Source: Rhea pennata (Eukaryota; Chordata; Aves; Rheiformes; Rheidae). Taken from it: a DNA stretch of 64,000 nucleotides. Of the stretch, positions 12,503 through 23,964 are shown one piece after another (the stretch's first letter is position 1; each line of letters opens with the position of its first letter). The notes under the pieces were generated by a model that saw only the letters and a list, made by a program, of their open reading frames with translations, was not told the DNA's origin and ran no database searches. The stretch spans positions 2,676,001 through 2,740,000 of the forward strand of contig NC_084682.1 in the NCBI RefSeq assembly GCF_028389875.1. The letters are read 5' to 3'. Both the position numbers and the translations under genes were made by a program.

Positions 12503-12570
12503 TAGCAGCCCTTGAAAAGCAGAGAGGGTCTCCGCGGCCGCTGGCGACACCGCGCGGGTGGGCGCTGCCT

Positions 12571-12682
12571 GCCGCTGCCGTTGCCGCAGCCGTTGCCGCA
12601 GCCGTTGCCGCAGCCGTTGCCGCTGCCGTTGCCGCTGCCGTTGCCGCTGCCGTTGCCGCTGCCGTTACCGCAGCCGCTGCCG
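12571..12682. repeat. 12-bp tandem repeat, unit GCCGTTGCCGCT / GCCGTTGCCGCA
   Basis: About nine copies differ mainly by T or A at the last base of the unit, in blocks: the A-type is first, the T-type follows, then an A-type copy. The repeat lies within the probable MYO19 leader exon. It is free of stops in several frames on both strands, which explains the long open frames seen there. Confidence 0.92.
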
Positions 12683-12781
12683 CGCCTAGTGAGCGATGGC
12701 GTTTCCCGCGTCGGAAAGGAGGCAGAGTTCTTCCCGGCTGAGCGGCAGGAGAGCTGGGCCCGCCTTGGCTTGAAGCAAAAG
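12683..12781 (+). other. MYO19: MYO19 leader exon, 3' end (5' boundary unknown)
   Basis: The sequence GAAGCAAAAG|GTAAGG gives a strong donor with the exon ending at 12781. It sits at the edge of the CpG island in the right orientation to be the noncoding first exon of MYO19. The start at 12683 is only a marker placed after the tandem repeat, and the real exon probably begins further left. Confidence 0.55.
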
Positions 12782-12888
12782 GTAAGGTTCCTGTTGACGT
12801 TGAGGTTTTGGGGGTTTGTTTTTTGAAGATTTTTTTTGGGGGGGGGGGGTTGGGTTTTTTTTGTTTTTTTTTTTTTTTTTGAGAAAGC

Positions 12889-13311
12889 ATGAAGAAGTCA
12901 GAAGCAAGCAAGGATGTCTTGTTTCTACTGAAACAGGAAAATTGTGCGACTCGCATCTTTCCCAAAGACACTATAACTTATTGGATTCCGTCAGACCCTC
13001 ACATTTTTCCTGCTTGCCCTAAAAGGAGGAATTTAACAAAAACGGAATTGAAAATTCTTGCCAAGAAGCCCTGCTTTATTAATTCAAGAGAAACAAAGCA
13101 ATTTAGTCCTGCAGTAAACAAAAGTACATTATTTCCTACGAATAAGCTTTATTTACAGGATCAGACACCATGTATGATCACTGATATTATGGGTAGGCTC
13201 ACTAGCCCCAGCACTACCTGGGCCCCATTGGATCAGTTCAACTTGTCAAACCTTTGGATTGTGCGTATGGACCCTCTGCAGAATGATACATCTGGAGTTA
13301 TTTTGTCCTAA
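12889..13311 (+). CDS. Unrecognised 140-codon open frame upstream of the MYO19 start
   Basis: This frame reads 140 residues from MKKSEASKD to SGVILS, with an in-frame stop just before it (12880-12882). I do not recognise the protein. It is polar, has no evident signal peptide, membrane span or repeat, and contains five Cys and several Pro-rich stretches. An AG at 12882-12883 follows a T17 tract, so an exon could start at 12884 after a 102-nt intron. That exon could run without a break to the known donor at 13464, putting this frame upstream of the MYO19 ATG on one transcript. A frame of this length can also arise by chance in this much DNA. It may be a real small protein, a long upstream ORF, or noise. 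Confidence 0.25.
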   Translation: MKKSEASKDVLFLLKQENCATRIFPKDTITYWIPSDPHIFPACPKRRNLTKTELKILAKKPCFINSRETKQFSPAVNKSTLFPTNKLYLQDQTPCMITDIMGRLTSPSTTWAPLDQFNLSNLWIVRMDPLQNDTSGVILS

Positions 13312-13452
13312 ATGCCTTTTATTTTATTTAAGGGCTCTTCAGCCTGCCTTGAAAGAGACTCCCCAGAGTAGAGGCTCAACCAACTTGGCTATCCAGTGTT
13401 CCTGTCATAGATTTACATGGTCACCCATATGCTGTGTTAGAGAATTGCCAAG

Positions 13453-16400
13453 ATGCCAAAGCAGGTAAAAAGTAAACCAGGATTTGTGTGTACTAATTAA
13501 AAGTTACTGCTGGGAAAGAATTCTTGGCTTTCTTCCATGCAATCAAGCCAAGGTAACTGCTAAAGGATATTCAGCCCTGCTCCATAAGCTTGTCAATGAC
13601 AAACTGGACCTGTTAACTGTGGTTTTGAGCTGTGTTACTAAAACAAAGTAGTGATTGTTCTTATGCCATTGGCTTTAATAAGGCAAGTGCTAATACATAT
13701 AACATGTACTTAAGGATTTTTTTTCCAGAAAAATTAATGGATGCATGAGCTGTACATTACAGGTATTTTAGAAGTGATTATACTTTCAAAGATTATTTTT
13801 CTTTAGGCTAAGTGATCAACATCTCCGTGGATGTTGAACAAATGGGATCAGGCCAGCAAAATGAAGCCCTTCCTCAGATATTGCAATACTAGCAGCACAG
13901 TGGAATTCTTAAGAACTCTGTTGGCATGAACATAACTGTAAACATAGGAGGGTAGAGGAAGAATGAGTAATTTACAAAAACTGATTGTGTCGTGGAGTAC
14001 TTTATAATTGTGCACGCCTGTTCTCTGTGAAAGTAGCAAGCTTTTAAATGTTCATTCAGAACATATTAACAGAAATGGCAATTTAATGGCAATACTTAAT
14101 TGTGTTGCTAAGCATTTTTTCTTTGCTATATAGAACTTTGTATTATTGGAAATGAGCCATTTATGTTCTCTGCAAAATATAGAAAGCTCCTAAATTAGTT
14201 TATTCCTTCCTTATTTTTTTTTAGAAACATTGTGGGGTTTTACGGTACATTTTGCTCTTTATTAATGAGTTTAGCTCACATAATGAGAATGCTGCTGAGT
14301 TGAGTACTTTTCCTGTATAAACAAGGTGATACTGTTCATTGACTTGGTTAACTTGTAAAGAATTTGTGATCCTAAATACAAATAAGTAGGGTTACTCTGA
14401 AGGAGTTTCTGTCAAGGAGGGAGGGAACAGAAGAGGAATATCCAGAATATAAAAATCAGGACTGGCATCTTTTGTCTCCTTCATTTTCCCTTCTAGCACT
14501 CTCCCCTTCCCCAAAAATGACAAACAGGACCTGAAATCTCTCTGCTGGCTAAACTTTCCATTACGTTTGTACAACAAATGTGTCCTTCCAACTAATATTG
14601 TCAAGGACATGGAAGCCCAGAGGCTAGGATTTAAATACATAAAGACATTCAAAGAGGACAAATCTTCACCTAATGAAGGCCAGATATTATAATGCCACCA
14701 TTCCTGTCGCACAATGACCTGTGCACACTCTGCAACTTCACCCTTGGGGCCGTCAATCTCTGCTCTAAAAATGAAGGTATCTCCTAGGAAAACTGCATTT
14801 CTGTTGGACCACAGTAGCTTTCTGCTCTGCCTCAGCCTTTGCAGCCAGGCCTTCCTGCTTCTCCTTGCTCACGGCAGTGTTTGTTCTAAATGGATGATGT
14901 TTAGAGACTTAAAAAACAACTGGTAAAGAACATTTAGTAAGTACGTCTGTCCTGAATGACCCGTAAAATTGCAAGCACCAGGTAGTGTGATCCTAAGGAC
15001 TTGTTCTTCCCAAGTGCCCTTTCTTGCAATCAGAATTGCTAGGATGAATTCAGTTTACAAATGATGTCAGCCTGCCATCTCTCATGTACCAGATAATATA
15101 TTTCTAAATACAGAACTCACCATGGGAAGCATTAAGGCAGGAGAAGGGTGTTCATTGCTTTCAAATTGAGAGGAAGAGTAGCTCAAATATACTAAGTTAT
15201 GATTCCTGCTGAGACTGAACTGCTGTTAATTGGAAAAGGGAGAAGAGCTATAAACTACAGCTGTCAAGGAGAACGTCCACTTGTATTCAGCTTTTGTCTG
15301 GTGCTAATCTCTCTTGTCCTTTCCAGGTAAATGGCCAAAAAGATGACTCTGTCACCCACAGTGACCCCAGTGATTCTTTTGAAGAAGAAGCTAGAGCTTT
15401 TTTCAGCGATGAAGAAAAACTACATCTTTTCGATGACCTAACAAAAGTTAATCCGGTGACAACTACAACAGGTAAGCCTACAGCCAGCAGAGGCATCTCA
15501 TGAGTCACTTTCCCTAGTGGCCATCAACGTATAGTAGTTACTGTTCTCATCACACTAATATTATCATGAACACAGTAATTAAAGATTCAAAGCCCATTAA
15601 AGTCAGCATAGAAATTCATGTTTGACTTAATTGGTTATTTATATCAGCACTTTTATTGTAGATTTAACTGTACTTATCTCTCAGCAAACTCTGTGAACAG
15701 AATTCACGTTTGTATTATTGGTCCAGGCAACCAGGGGGTGGTTAAGAGTCAGTGCTACGGAAGGACTCACGCATGACCTTGTAATTGCAGTTTAGTTTTA
15801 TATGAACATATCTTATTTCTAGGTGTCTCAAGCTGCTCAGAAAATGAGGCTCTGATGTAGATCAAAACAAATCCATTAAATTAGTCTTGAAATGTAAATT
15901 TCTTACTTTACTTTTAAAGATGGCCCTGTTAAGACAAGCTACGGCCCGTTCATAGTGCAATATGGAGAATTCTTGCCTCTGTCTTTTCTGCAAAAGAACA
16001 GATTTACTTTTTAGAGCTGGCCCTGTAAAACCTTGTAGAAGCACAGGATTTATTGAATTAACAAATGCCTTAAGCTTTCTGAAAAATAAGAGCAACTCAA
16101 CTCAAAATAAGAGCTGCTCAACTTCCCATTCTCTGTCAAACCTAATAGGTAACATATTTGAAGTTTATTTGTTAGAAATATGAAAAAGAAGAGACAAATA
16201 TACTTTTCCAAAAATGCTAATAAAAGGTTTATCTTTCAGTTCTGAAATGCCTTCAAGCAAGATATGCAGTAAACTTGTTTTATACAAATGCTGGCTGCAG
16301 CCTTGTGGCTTTAAATCCATTTCAGTCTATCTCCTGCCTCTATTCACCTGAGCTTATGAGAGACTATCACGTCGCACTTCGCCCTCAGGTAATGTTTATA

Positions 16401-19400
16401 TCTGAAATAGCTGTGCATCTGCAAAACTCAGAAGATACCAAGTTCTTTTTTTAAAAAAAAAATCTAAATGATAAAACTCATTTTTAGTGAAAGAAGAGTA
16501 CTTCTAAATAAGCAGTACTCTTTTCAGATAGATGTGAGAGGACCTTTGCTGTCCATTGCTGTTGAACTGTGTCATTACTGGTCTCTTAAATATAAATATT
16601 CTGTCTTGCTACCAGGATTTAAAACCTCACATATTTGCAGTGGCTGAGGAAACCTACAGAAATGTCCAAAGCCAGATAGACCCCATAAACCAGTCTATAA
16701 TTGTTAGTGGAGAAAGTGGTGCTGGGAAGGTAAGGAGATTTTTTCTGTTTTCCTGACATTGCTTTTACATTTTGAGATTTGGTGGTGCAAAGGATTTCAG
16801 TGAGCTAGCAAAAAAATCTCTGACAGAGCACGTAGCTAGTCTACTCTAGCAAAACTCTATTGAAAGATGTGAAAAGCATTAAGTGACTGCTGCAATCAAG
16901 TAGATTGTACTTAATATAACTACTGTTTAAGCCACATCTATAACATCTGTGAAGGCAAGATTCAAATCATTCAATGGAAACTATCTGAGTGAAAGTCTCT
17001 GCTACTCAGTCTACTAAGGAGCAAGTGTCTCAGCAAAGCCTGCGTAAAGACCAACAAGAGATGGGGGAGTTCAAGTCCGAGCCTAGGCCCTTTTGCAATG
17101 ATGCACCCTATTCAGCAAAATACTTGAGGATATTTTAAGCCTGAGAACAGAATGACTTGTTGAGCATTAATGGCTCAAAGTCCATTTATATTCAATTCAT
17201 CTTAAGGTACTAGTTGTTAATTGTAGCTGAGCTTCCAGATGGTTACATCTTGATAAAAATGCCATTCAGTAAAGTACTCATATTCCAGTGGCACTTAAAT
17301 GTTGCACATAAGCATACGCATAAAAAGTTTCTGCTAAACTGGAGCTGTACACCTGATATAATTATTCTCTTTAGCATCATTGCCAGCTGCATACTGTGTT
17401 TTTCTTGGAAGCCAGCACTGTTTTACTAACTAACGTAACTAATAACATAGTAAAAACAAGTTGCCTATTGTCAATCCCTCTCTTGCAGACCTGGACATCT
17501 CGCTGCCTTATGAAATTTTATGCTACCGTTGCTGCTTCAGTTACTTCCCCAAAAGGCAATGAAACTGTGGAAAGGATAGAGAAGAGAGTTTTGGATTCCA
17601 ACCCTGTCATGGAAGCATTTGGTATATGTGGCTTTTTTAACAGCAAAGAGAAGTAATCACCACTGTAGGAATTTTCTTTGTTAATGCATAAGTCTAAGCT
17701 CTCTCTTGTTCCTCTCCTTAAAAGACAAACTCTTCAAATACTGGAGCAATATACAAATCACCCTTAATGTCTGTATATCCTACATGGAAGAGTAAAACCA
17801 CTCTGATCATGCTGTATCTGTCACTGGTAACTTCACAGGAAATGCATGTACCCTGCGGAATAACAACAGTAGTCGTTTTGGAAAATATATCCAGCTTCAA
17901 TTAGACAGGTAAAAACTATTCTATAGTATACTTATCTGTTGTTTCTTTTTCTTTAAATCTTTACAAACCTATTTCTAAAGTCTGTCATAGAATATTTTTT
18001 GTATGGAATATCTTTAGGACACATTTTGGTTTGTTGGCAGGCATTCATTTCCTCAGTTTATGTTATTATTTCTTTTTTTCTGCCAGCACTTATCCTCATC
18101 TCTAAAAGAGAGCAAAGAAAAATCAGTTGCATTTAAGAATTCTGAATTAAATTACGATAAACTTGCACAAAACTGAAGATGAACCGCAGAACATTCCTAG
18201 ACAGTCTGTATTGTGACAACAGGATACATATCAGATTCTGAGAGAATTTTGTTGAAATCTTTTATCTTTTTTTTTTTTCTCTAGATTCCACCATCTAAGT
18301 AGTGCTTCCATTCAGACATTCCTTTTGGAGAAGACCAGAGTTGCTTATCAGGCCCCCAGTGAAAGAAACTTTCATATTTTTTATCAGGTTTGTGTCAGTT
18401 AATGTTTCTAGATATTTCTGACAAACAGTAGGGATGAAATTACTCAATTTAGCATAGTTGTACCTGTTTATTTACTCTCTGCCATGTTTTAAAATTAAAT
18501 CATGCTTCCAGTGTGCTATTTTTCATCCTCTATGAGGTGTAAATACCAAAGGCAGAATTCAGTCATTACTTTGTTTTCTGTCTCTAGATCACAAAAGGTG
18601 CAACTGCAAAAGAGAGGTTGGAATGGAACCTTCCTGAAGGGGCTGACTACCGCTGGCTGCCAAATTCTGAAAAAAACTTAGATGGTAAAAATTAGGTTCA
18701 CATATTGTCCATTAATAACAACTGTAACTTTAAAGGGTGGGGGGCAGGAGACAGCAGCAATGTGTGTCCCCTGTTAAACACTATGACCCAATTTAGTCAG
18801 CCAACTGACTCCTGGTGTAGCCACTGTGGACATTTTGCAAAGCTACCTGCATGAATCTGATTTTTGTATAAGTTTAATTTTGCACTATTAAGAGTTTTCA
18901 CCTGACTTAAAATAGCAGTTTCTGGCCTAGAGCATTTGCATCTCTCTGTGGCTATGTTTAGAAGCTGTCTCAACTTTGAATGTGCTTCAGCAACCTGCTG
19001 CCTAACCTCTGAGACCATAAAGCATCTGGCTTCCCTGATCTCTTTTGATAATTCTAGCTAAACTAGGTGTAGTGTAGTGTTCTGCATTCCTGTGTTTTTG
19101 TGCATGGCTTTCTCAAAAGAAATAACACCTGTTTGGCTTTTCAGAGGACTGCTTCAAGGTGACCAGAGATGCAATGTTTCACTTGGGCATTGATCACTCC
19201 ACGCAGAACAATATTTTCAAGGTCAGGTACAACGCAGCGTGGGCACCGTGAGGCTGATGATGTTGTTTGGACTATCTTTTTAGTGTGGGATTTCCGCAGC
19301 AGTAAAATCTGTATCAATGTACAGGGCATGGGTCGTTTGATACCAGATGCAGCGATCCTGACTTGAAGGCCTGTAGCTACACATTAGATTGCTAACCAAG

Positions 19401-22400
19401 TATTAGTCTTTAACTAAAAGCCAGCACCTGTGAACTATTGTGTGAGATTAGGAATTAACCAAGAAACTTGAAATCTACTTGATTTTCCCTGTAGGAATGT
19501 TTTGATTTGTTATGTTTATGTGGAAAGGGGAAGGCCAAAAGGACACTGCCTTGAAGGCGAACTCTACTTTAAAAAATTCAATGATTGTTTATGTTCCAGG
19601 TGTTGTCAGGGCTTCTCCATCTTGGGAACATTCAATTCTATAATTCACTGGATGAATCTCAGCCTTGTGAACTAGAAGACAAAGCCAAAGGTGAGGTGCA
19701 AAGCATGCCAGGATCCAGAGTGTTGTCATCTTAGTGCAAAATGCCTAAAACGAAAGATTTAATGCACACTTTTGCTTGATAGGAGATTATCAAGGTCATG
19801 GGCAGAGCAAAATGTAAGTGTGTTTTTGTTCAGTACTTCATGGTTTCAATGTATTGCAGAAACACAAACTTCAGGCTCTCCTGCTCTGAGAAGTAATCCC
19901 CTTCGATAACAAATCAAGGAAATTGTAACATTAGACAGTCAGTTCACAATGGATTATCAGCAGAGTTGTTTGTAATCTTGCACTGAGATCATAAGACTTC
20001 CAGAAATCTGACCCAGAAAGGAGAACAGGGCTTTCAAAATTAAAGCTCAGAAGTTTTTCTGATAAACACTGAAATTCCACTTAATCACAGCAAGTTGTTA
20101 CATTGTAGCATAGAACATAGGGTTGTTTTGTGCATCTTTAGGAGGTTTGTGCCTCTTCATTTTTCTCTAGAACTAACACACCAATCTAAACAGTAAGATT
20201 TCCTTCTATTTAATATGCTCTGAACTCATGCTAGTCAATAGTCAAACAGTTTTGAGTACAGCTCATGTTAGCAAGATCTTAAAATGCTTTGTTAGCAAAT
20301 ACTTATTCCTCTGATAAAGAGATTACATTCTTTTACAGTCCCACAAATTCCCTTTTTTCTGGTCATCACTGCTTTGTTCTCTATGAGGATTTAGAAGTCT
20401 GCTCAAATAGGTGAAAAAATAATAGGCATACCTAAGGAGTATTCTCTAAAATGTCTTCTTTGGTATGGCAAATTCCAGGCTTTTTTGATAGCGTTGATCC
20501 ATTTTAAATAGAGAATGCAAGTGTAGGGGTACTGTACATCCAAATTAAGAGGCTAGTCTTGCAAATTTTTTTTTTCCTAATTTTGGGCAGAGTACCCAGT
20601 ATCCCACATTTAAGTTGGTTACTTCATGGAAGTGTCATTTTTCTGATATCATCTCTAGACCTTCCAAAACTCTAAAGAGGCTGCCTTCATTTGATGCTTT
20701 CAGATAATTTTGCTGCATTTTTTTTGTCTTAATAAGATTTTGTGAAGACCACAGGAGATTTATTGAAGATACCGGTGGAGGAGCTGCTAGAAGCATTAAG
20801 AATTCGAACAATAACTGCTGGAAAACAACAACAAGTCTTCAAGAAGCCATGCTGCAGAGCTGAATGTGAGACTAGGAGGGACTGCCTGGCCAAAGTGATC
20901 TATGCTAAGTAAGAGCGCATGGGCCAGGCTGCTGTGCTAATCCATGTAACTTTTGTGAGGTAATAGCAAGGCCAGAGAAATTTTCTTCTCCTGGCATTTG
21001 TATGGACACAGTAATAGGATAACTGCTCATTCCCTTCTCAACACACCCTTGATTCAGTCATAGACACTAACTGGCATAGCTGCAGTATGTATGAGATCTT
21101 CAGAGAACTGCTCTTTCATGTCAGCCAAGAGCGTGTCATAACTCTGTTTCTTTCATGAGATAGTAGTAAAAAAAGTAGTGAAGAAGCACTACTCTGATCA
21201 TTTTAAGTGAGGACCTCTTCAACTAATCCAGTTGTTGTTGTCTACAGATTGTTTGAATGGCTCGTTTTGATCATAAACAAAAGCATCTATGCAGATCCAT
21301 TGGTGTGGACCAACTTCATAGGTATTGTTATTCATCCCTGATCTGAGTAAATCTAAGTCCTTCCAGCTACCCCTAGACCAAAATACACTATCTACTCATA
21401 TTCCTCCTAGGTTTGCTGGATGTTTATGGTTTTGAATCTTTCCCTGAAAACAACTTGGAACAGCTTTGTATTAATTATGCCAATGAGAAACTACAGCAGC
21501 ACTTTGTAGCACACTATCTGAAGGCACAACAGGTAATATTCCACTAAGATCAAATGTTAAATATCTAATTTTAAAACAGAATCCTTTGTCTCTTAATTTT
21601 ATTTCTATGCTTCTGGTCAGATTGTAGCCCTCATTCAAGCAAATAATACTACAGACATCAGTGGAATGTGAGTAAAAATTGTTTGTTTAAAGAATGGAGT
21701 GTGGTGGAGACAGTTAACTCTTCTAGGGTACTAGAAATCTTCCCTATTATAAAACTCCATTGATTCTGAGGCCTATTAAATTGTTTGGATTCCCTCAAAG
21801 AGCCAAACACATAAAACTAAACTAGGCATCTCTTGAAGTGAGTAGCCTAAACTGTGATTCTTTTGAAGCTGCTGCTTATAACCATGCTAATTCTTGCCCC
21901 CCAAATATAAAGTGCCTAAACATGTGCAGAGCTGAACTTACTTCCAAGGCAGAGAGCCCAGCAGGGCCATGTAACCTGTACATGAATAGAATGCAGTACC
22001 TTGTGAAGGCCTTCTGCCACAGAAGAACAGCTTCATAAATCCAGTTGTTCTGCCAGTACCTTTGAAGATAGAGACATCACGTTAGCTTTTATTCTTGAAT
22101 GAGGAGGTACCCAGGATGTGTTGTTTCATAGTGGGGAAGGTACTTTGCACCATGCTAAATACGCTCCATTTACTTGCTTAGTTGGTGCCATGCTGTTAAT
22201 TCCATTTTTTTTTAATATTCTTCTTGCTGTATTTGTCTGTATTAGCAAAAGTGGTCTGAAAGCTACAAAGTCCTTGTCAGGCCTGGACTGCCAGTCAAAT
22301 AGTTCAGTCCTGGTTGAATTCTTCTACATTTATGCATATGTTACCATGCTTTTTGCCATTAACTAAAATCTGAGAAATTTGTTTCTTTGTGACACTGGGA

Positions 22401-23921
22401 TGATGGCACCCTCTGCTTCACCTCATAGTTGTATCAATTTATTCAGGAGATAAGTATCACTTTGACCGCAGTTTATTCTTTCATATGCTCAACGTTTTTT
22501 CTGCCTGCCCTCCTAAGTACCAGGGGTTAGTGGTCAGTGAAGACGGAAACCAAATTCAAGCACACAATTACTTTCCTTGAAACTGATTCATGACCTCTGT
22601 TTACAGTACCCCTCCCAATTACTGCCTGCCATCTAACCTCTCTTTATCTGGTATGTGCCAAACCACTTACATGCCATTAGTGGCTGTACTGAGCAAGCTT
22701 TTGGCAGGAGACTTAAAATAACTAACTAGAGCTTGTGTCTGCTTAAACACTTCTGACAGTTTGTTCTGTAAAGCATAAATATTGTACAAATTATTTCAGT
22801 CAATAGCTTTTTTTCTTTTTTTTTTCTTTTTTTTTTTTTTTTTTTTTTTTTTGATCGGGCTTTGTTGCACTCAGTAAGTAAAGCTTGGGACATAACAGTT
22901 AGTTTAGGACTACGCCCCAATCTAAGAAAGGAGTCTTGTGTATTCCTTTCCCCTCAAGGGAAAACCCAGTACAGCCAGGGGAGACTCAGAGTGATTGTAG
23001 ACTCTGTTTACTCTGAAAAGCAGCCTTGCAGCTCCTGCTGATAAATGTATGAAGTTCCCAAATACTTAAATTGTTCCAAAAGGATCTGGTGCTAGTTTCC
23101 TAAAGGCTACTTGGCACAGAATATCTTCACATTTTTTTTTCCCCTCAAAATTACCACTGAGTGTGAGCTGAGTTTTGGATGAATAGGCTGAATCTGGGAT
23201 TAGCTTGTTAAACCCTAACTCCATCAACCTGCGAAAAGTATATAGTTATTAGTGCTCTAGTGCCCTCTGCTGCAAAATATTCAGTCTCTCTCTTGCTTCA
23301 GGAAGAATATGCTGCTGAAGGTCTAGAATGGTCATTTGTAAACTACCAGGACAATCAGAAGTGCCTTGATCTGATAGAGGGCAGTCCTCTCAGCATTTTT
23401 TCTTTGCTGAATGAGGTAAGTGTGGATCTAAACTCTTAATGATTTAATTTAGTTGTCCCCTTTTTTCCCAAGCCATTAAAAAAAAAAAAAAAAAATTAGC
23501 ACCAACAGCCAGCTATAAAATCTCTGCAGAACTTACTTTTCAGAACAGCAAATTCATTAAACATTTTTAGTTTTTTCACAGTTATTTCAGGACTTGCATA
23601 CTAAGAGCAATTAGAAAAGTAAAGTAGCTATGATTTTAAGTAAAAATGTCTTATATGTTAAAGACAGGTGTTCATGGCAAATAGCAGCTGCAACTTTTCT
23701 CTTGTTTGTTGTGCAGGAGTGTCGTCTGAATAGATCCTCTAACACCGACCTGTTTCAAACTCGGATTGAGAAAGCCTTGTCTAATAACCACTGTTTAAGT
23801 CGAAACAAGTTTAGTAAGAAGCCTAATTTTATTATCTCACATTATGCTGGCAAAGTCTGTTACCAGCTGGCAGCAATGGTGGAGAAAAATAAGGTAGGCG
23901 TTTCTTAGAATGAGCTGATTT

Positions 23922-23964
<43 letters not shown>

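Larger units (their letters stand above)
11690..12790. promoter_or_regulatory. Shared CpG island, bidirectional promoter of PIGW (minus) and MYO19 (plus)
   Basis: This GC- and CpG-rich block lies between the divergent genes. On its right side it carries a 5' UTR exon end of MYO19 (donor at 12782). The PIGW first exon should lie on its left side. The island is interrupted by an AT-rich stretch at 12450-12502 and a 12-mer tandem repeat at 12571-12682. Confidence 0.8.

Noticed and set aside
12204-12971. A 255-codon minus-strand frame with an Ala/Thr repeat
   Set aside because: The repeat part is only the 12-mer tandem array read in reverse, and the rest is low-complexity A/G/T runs.
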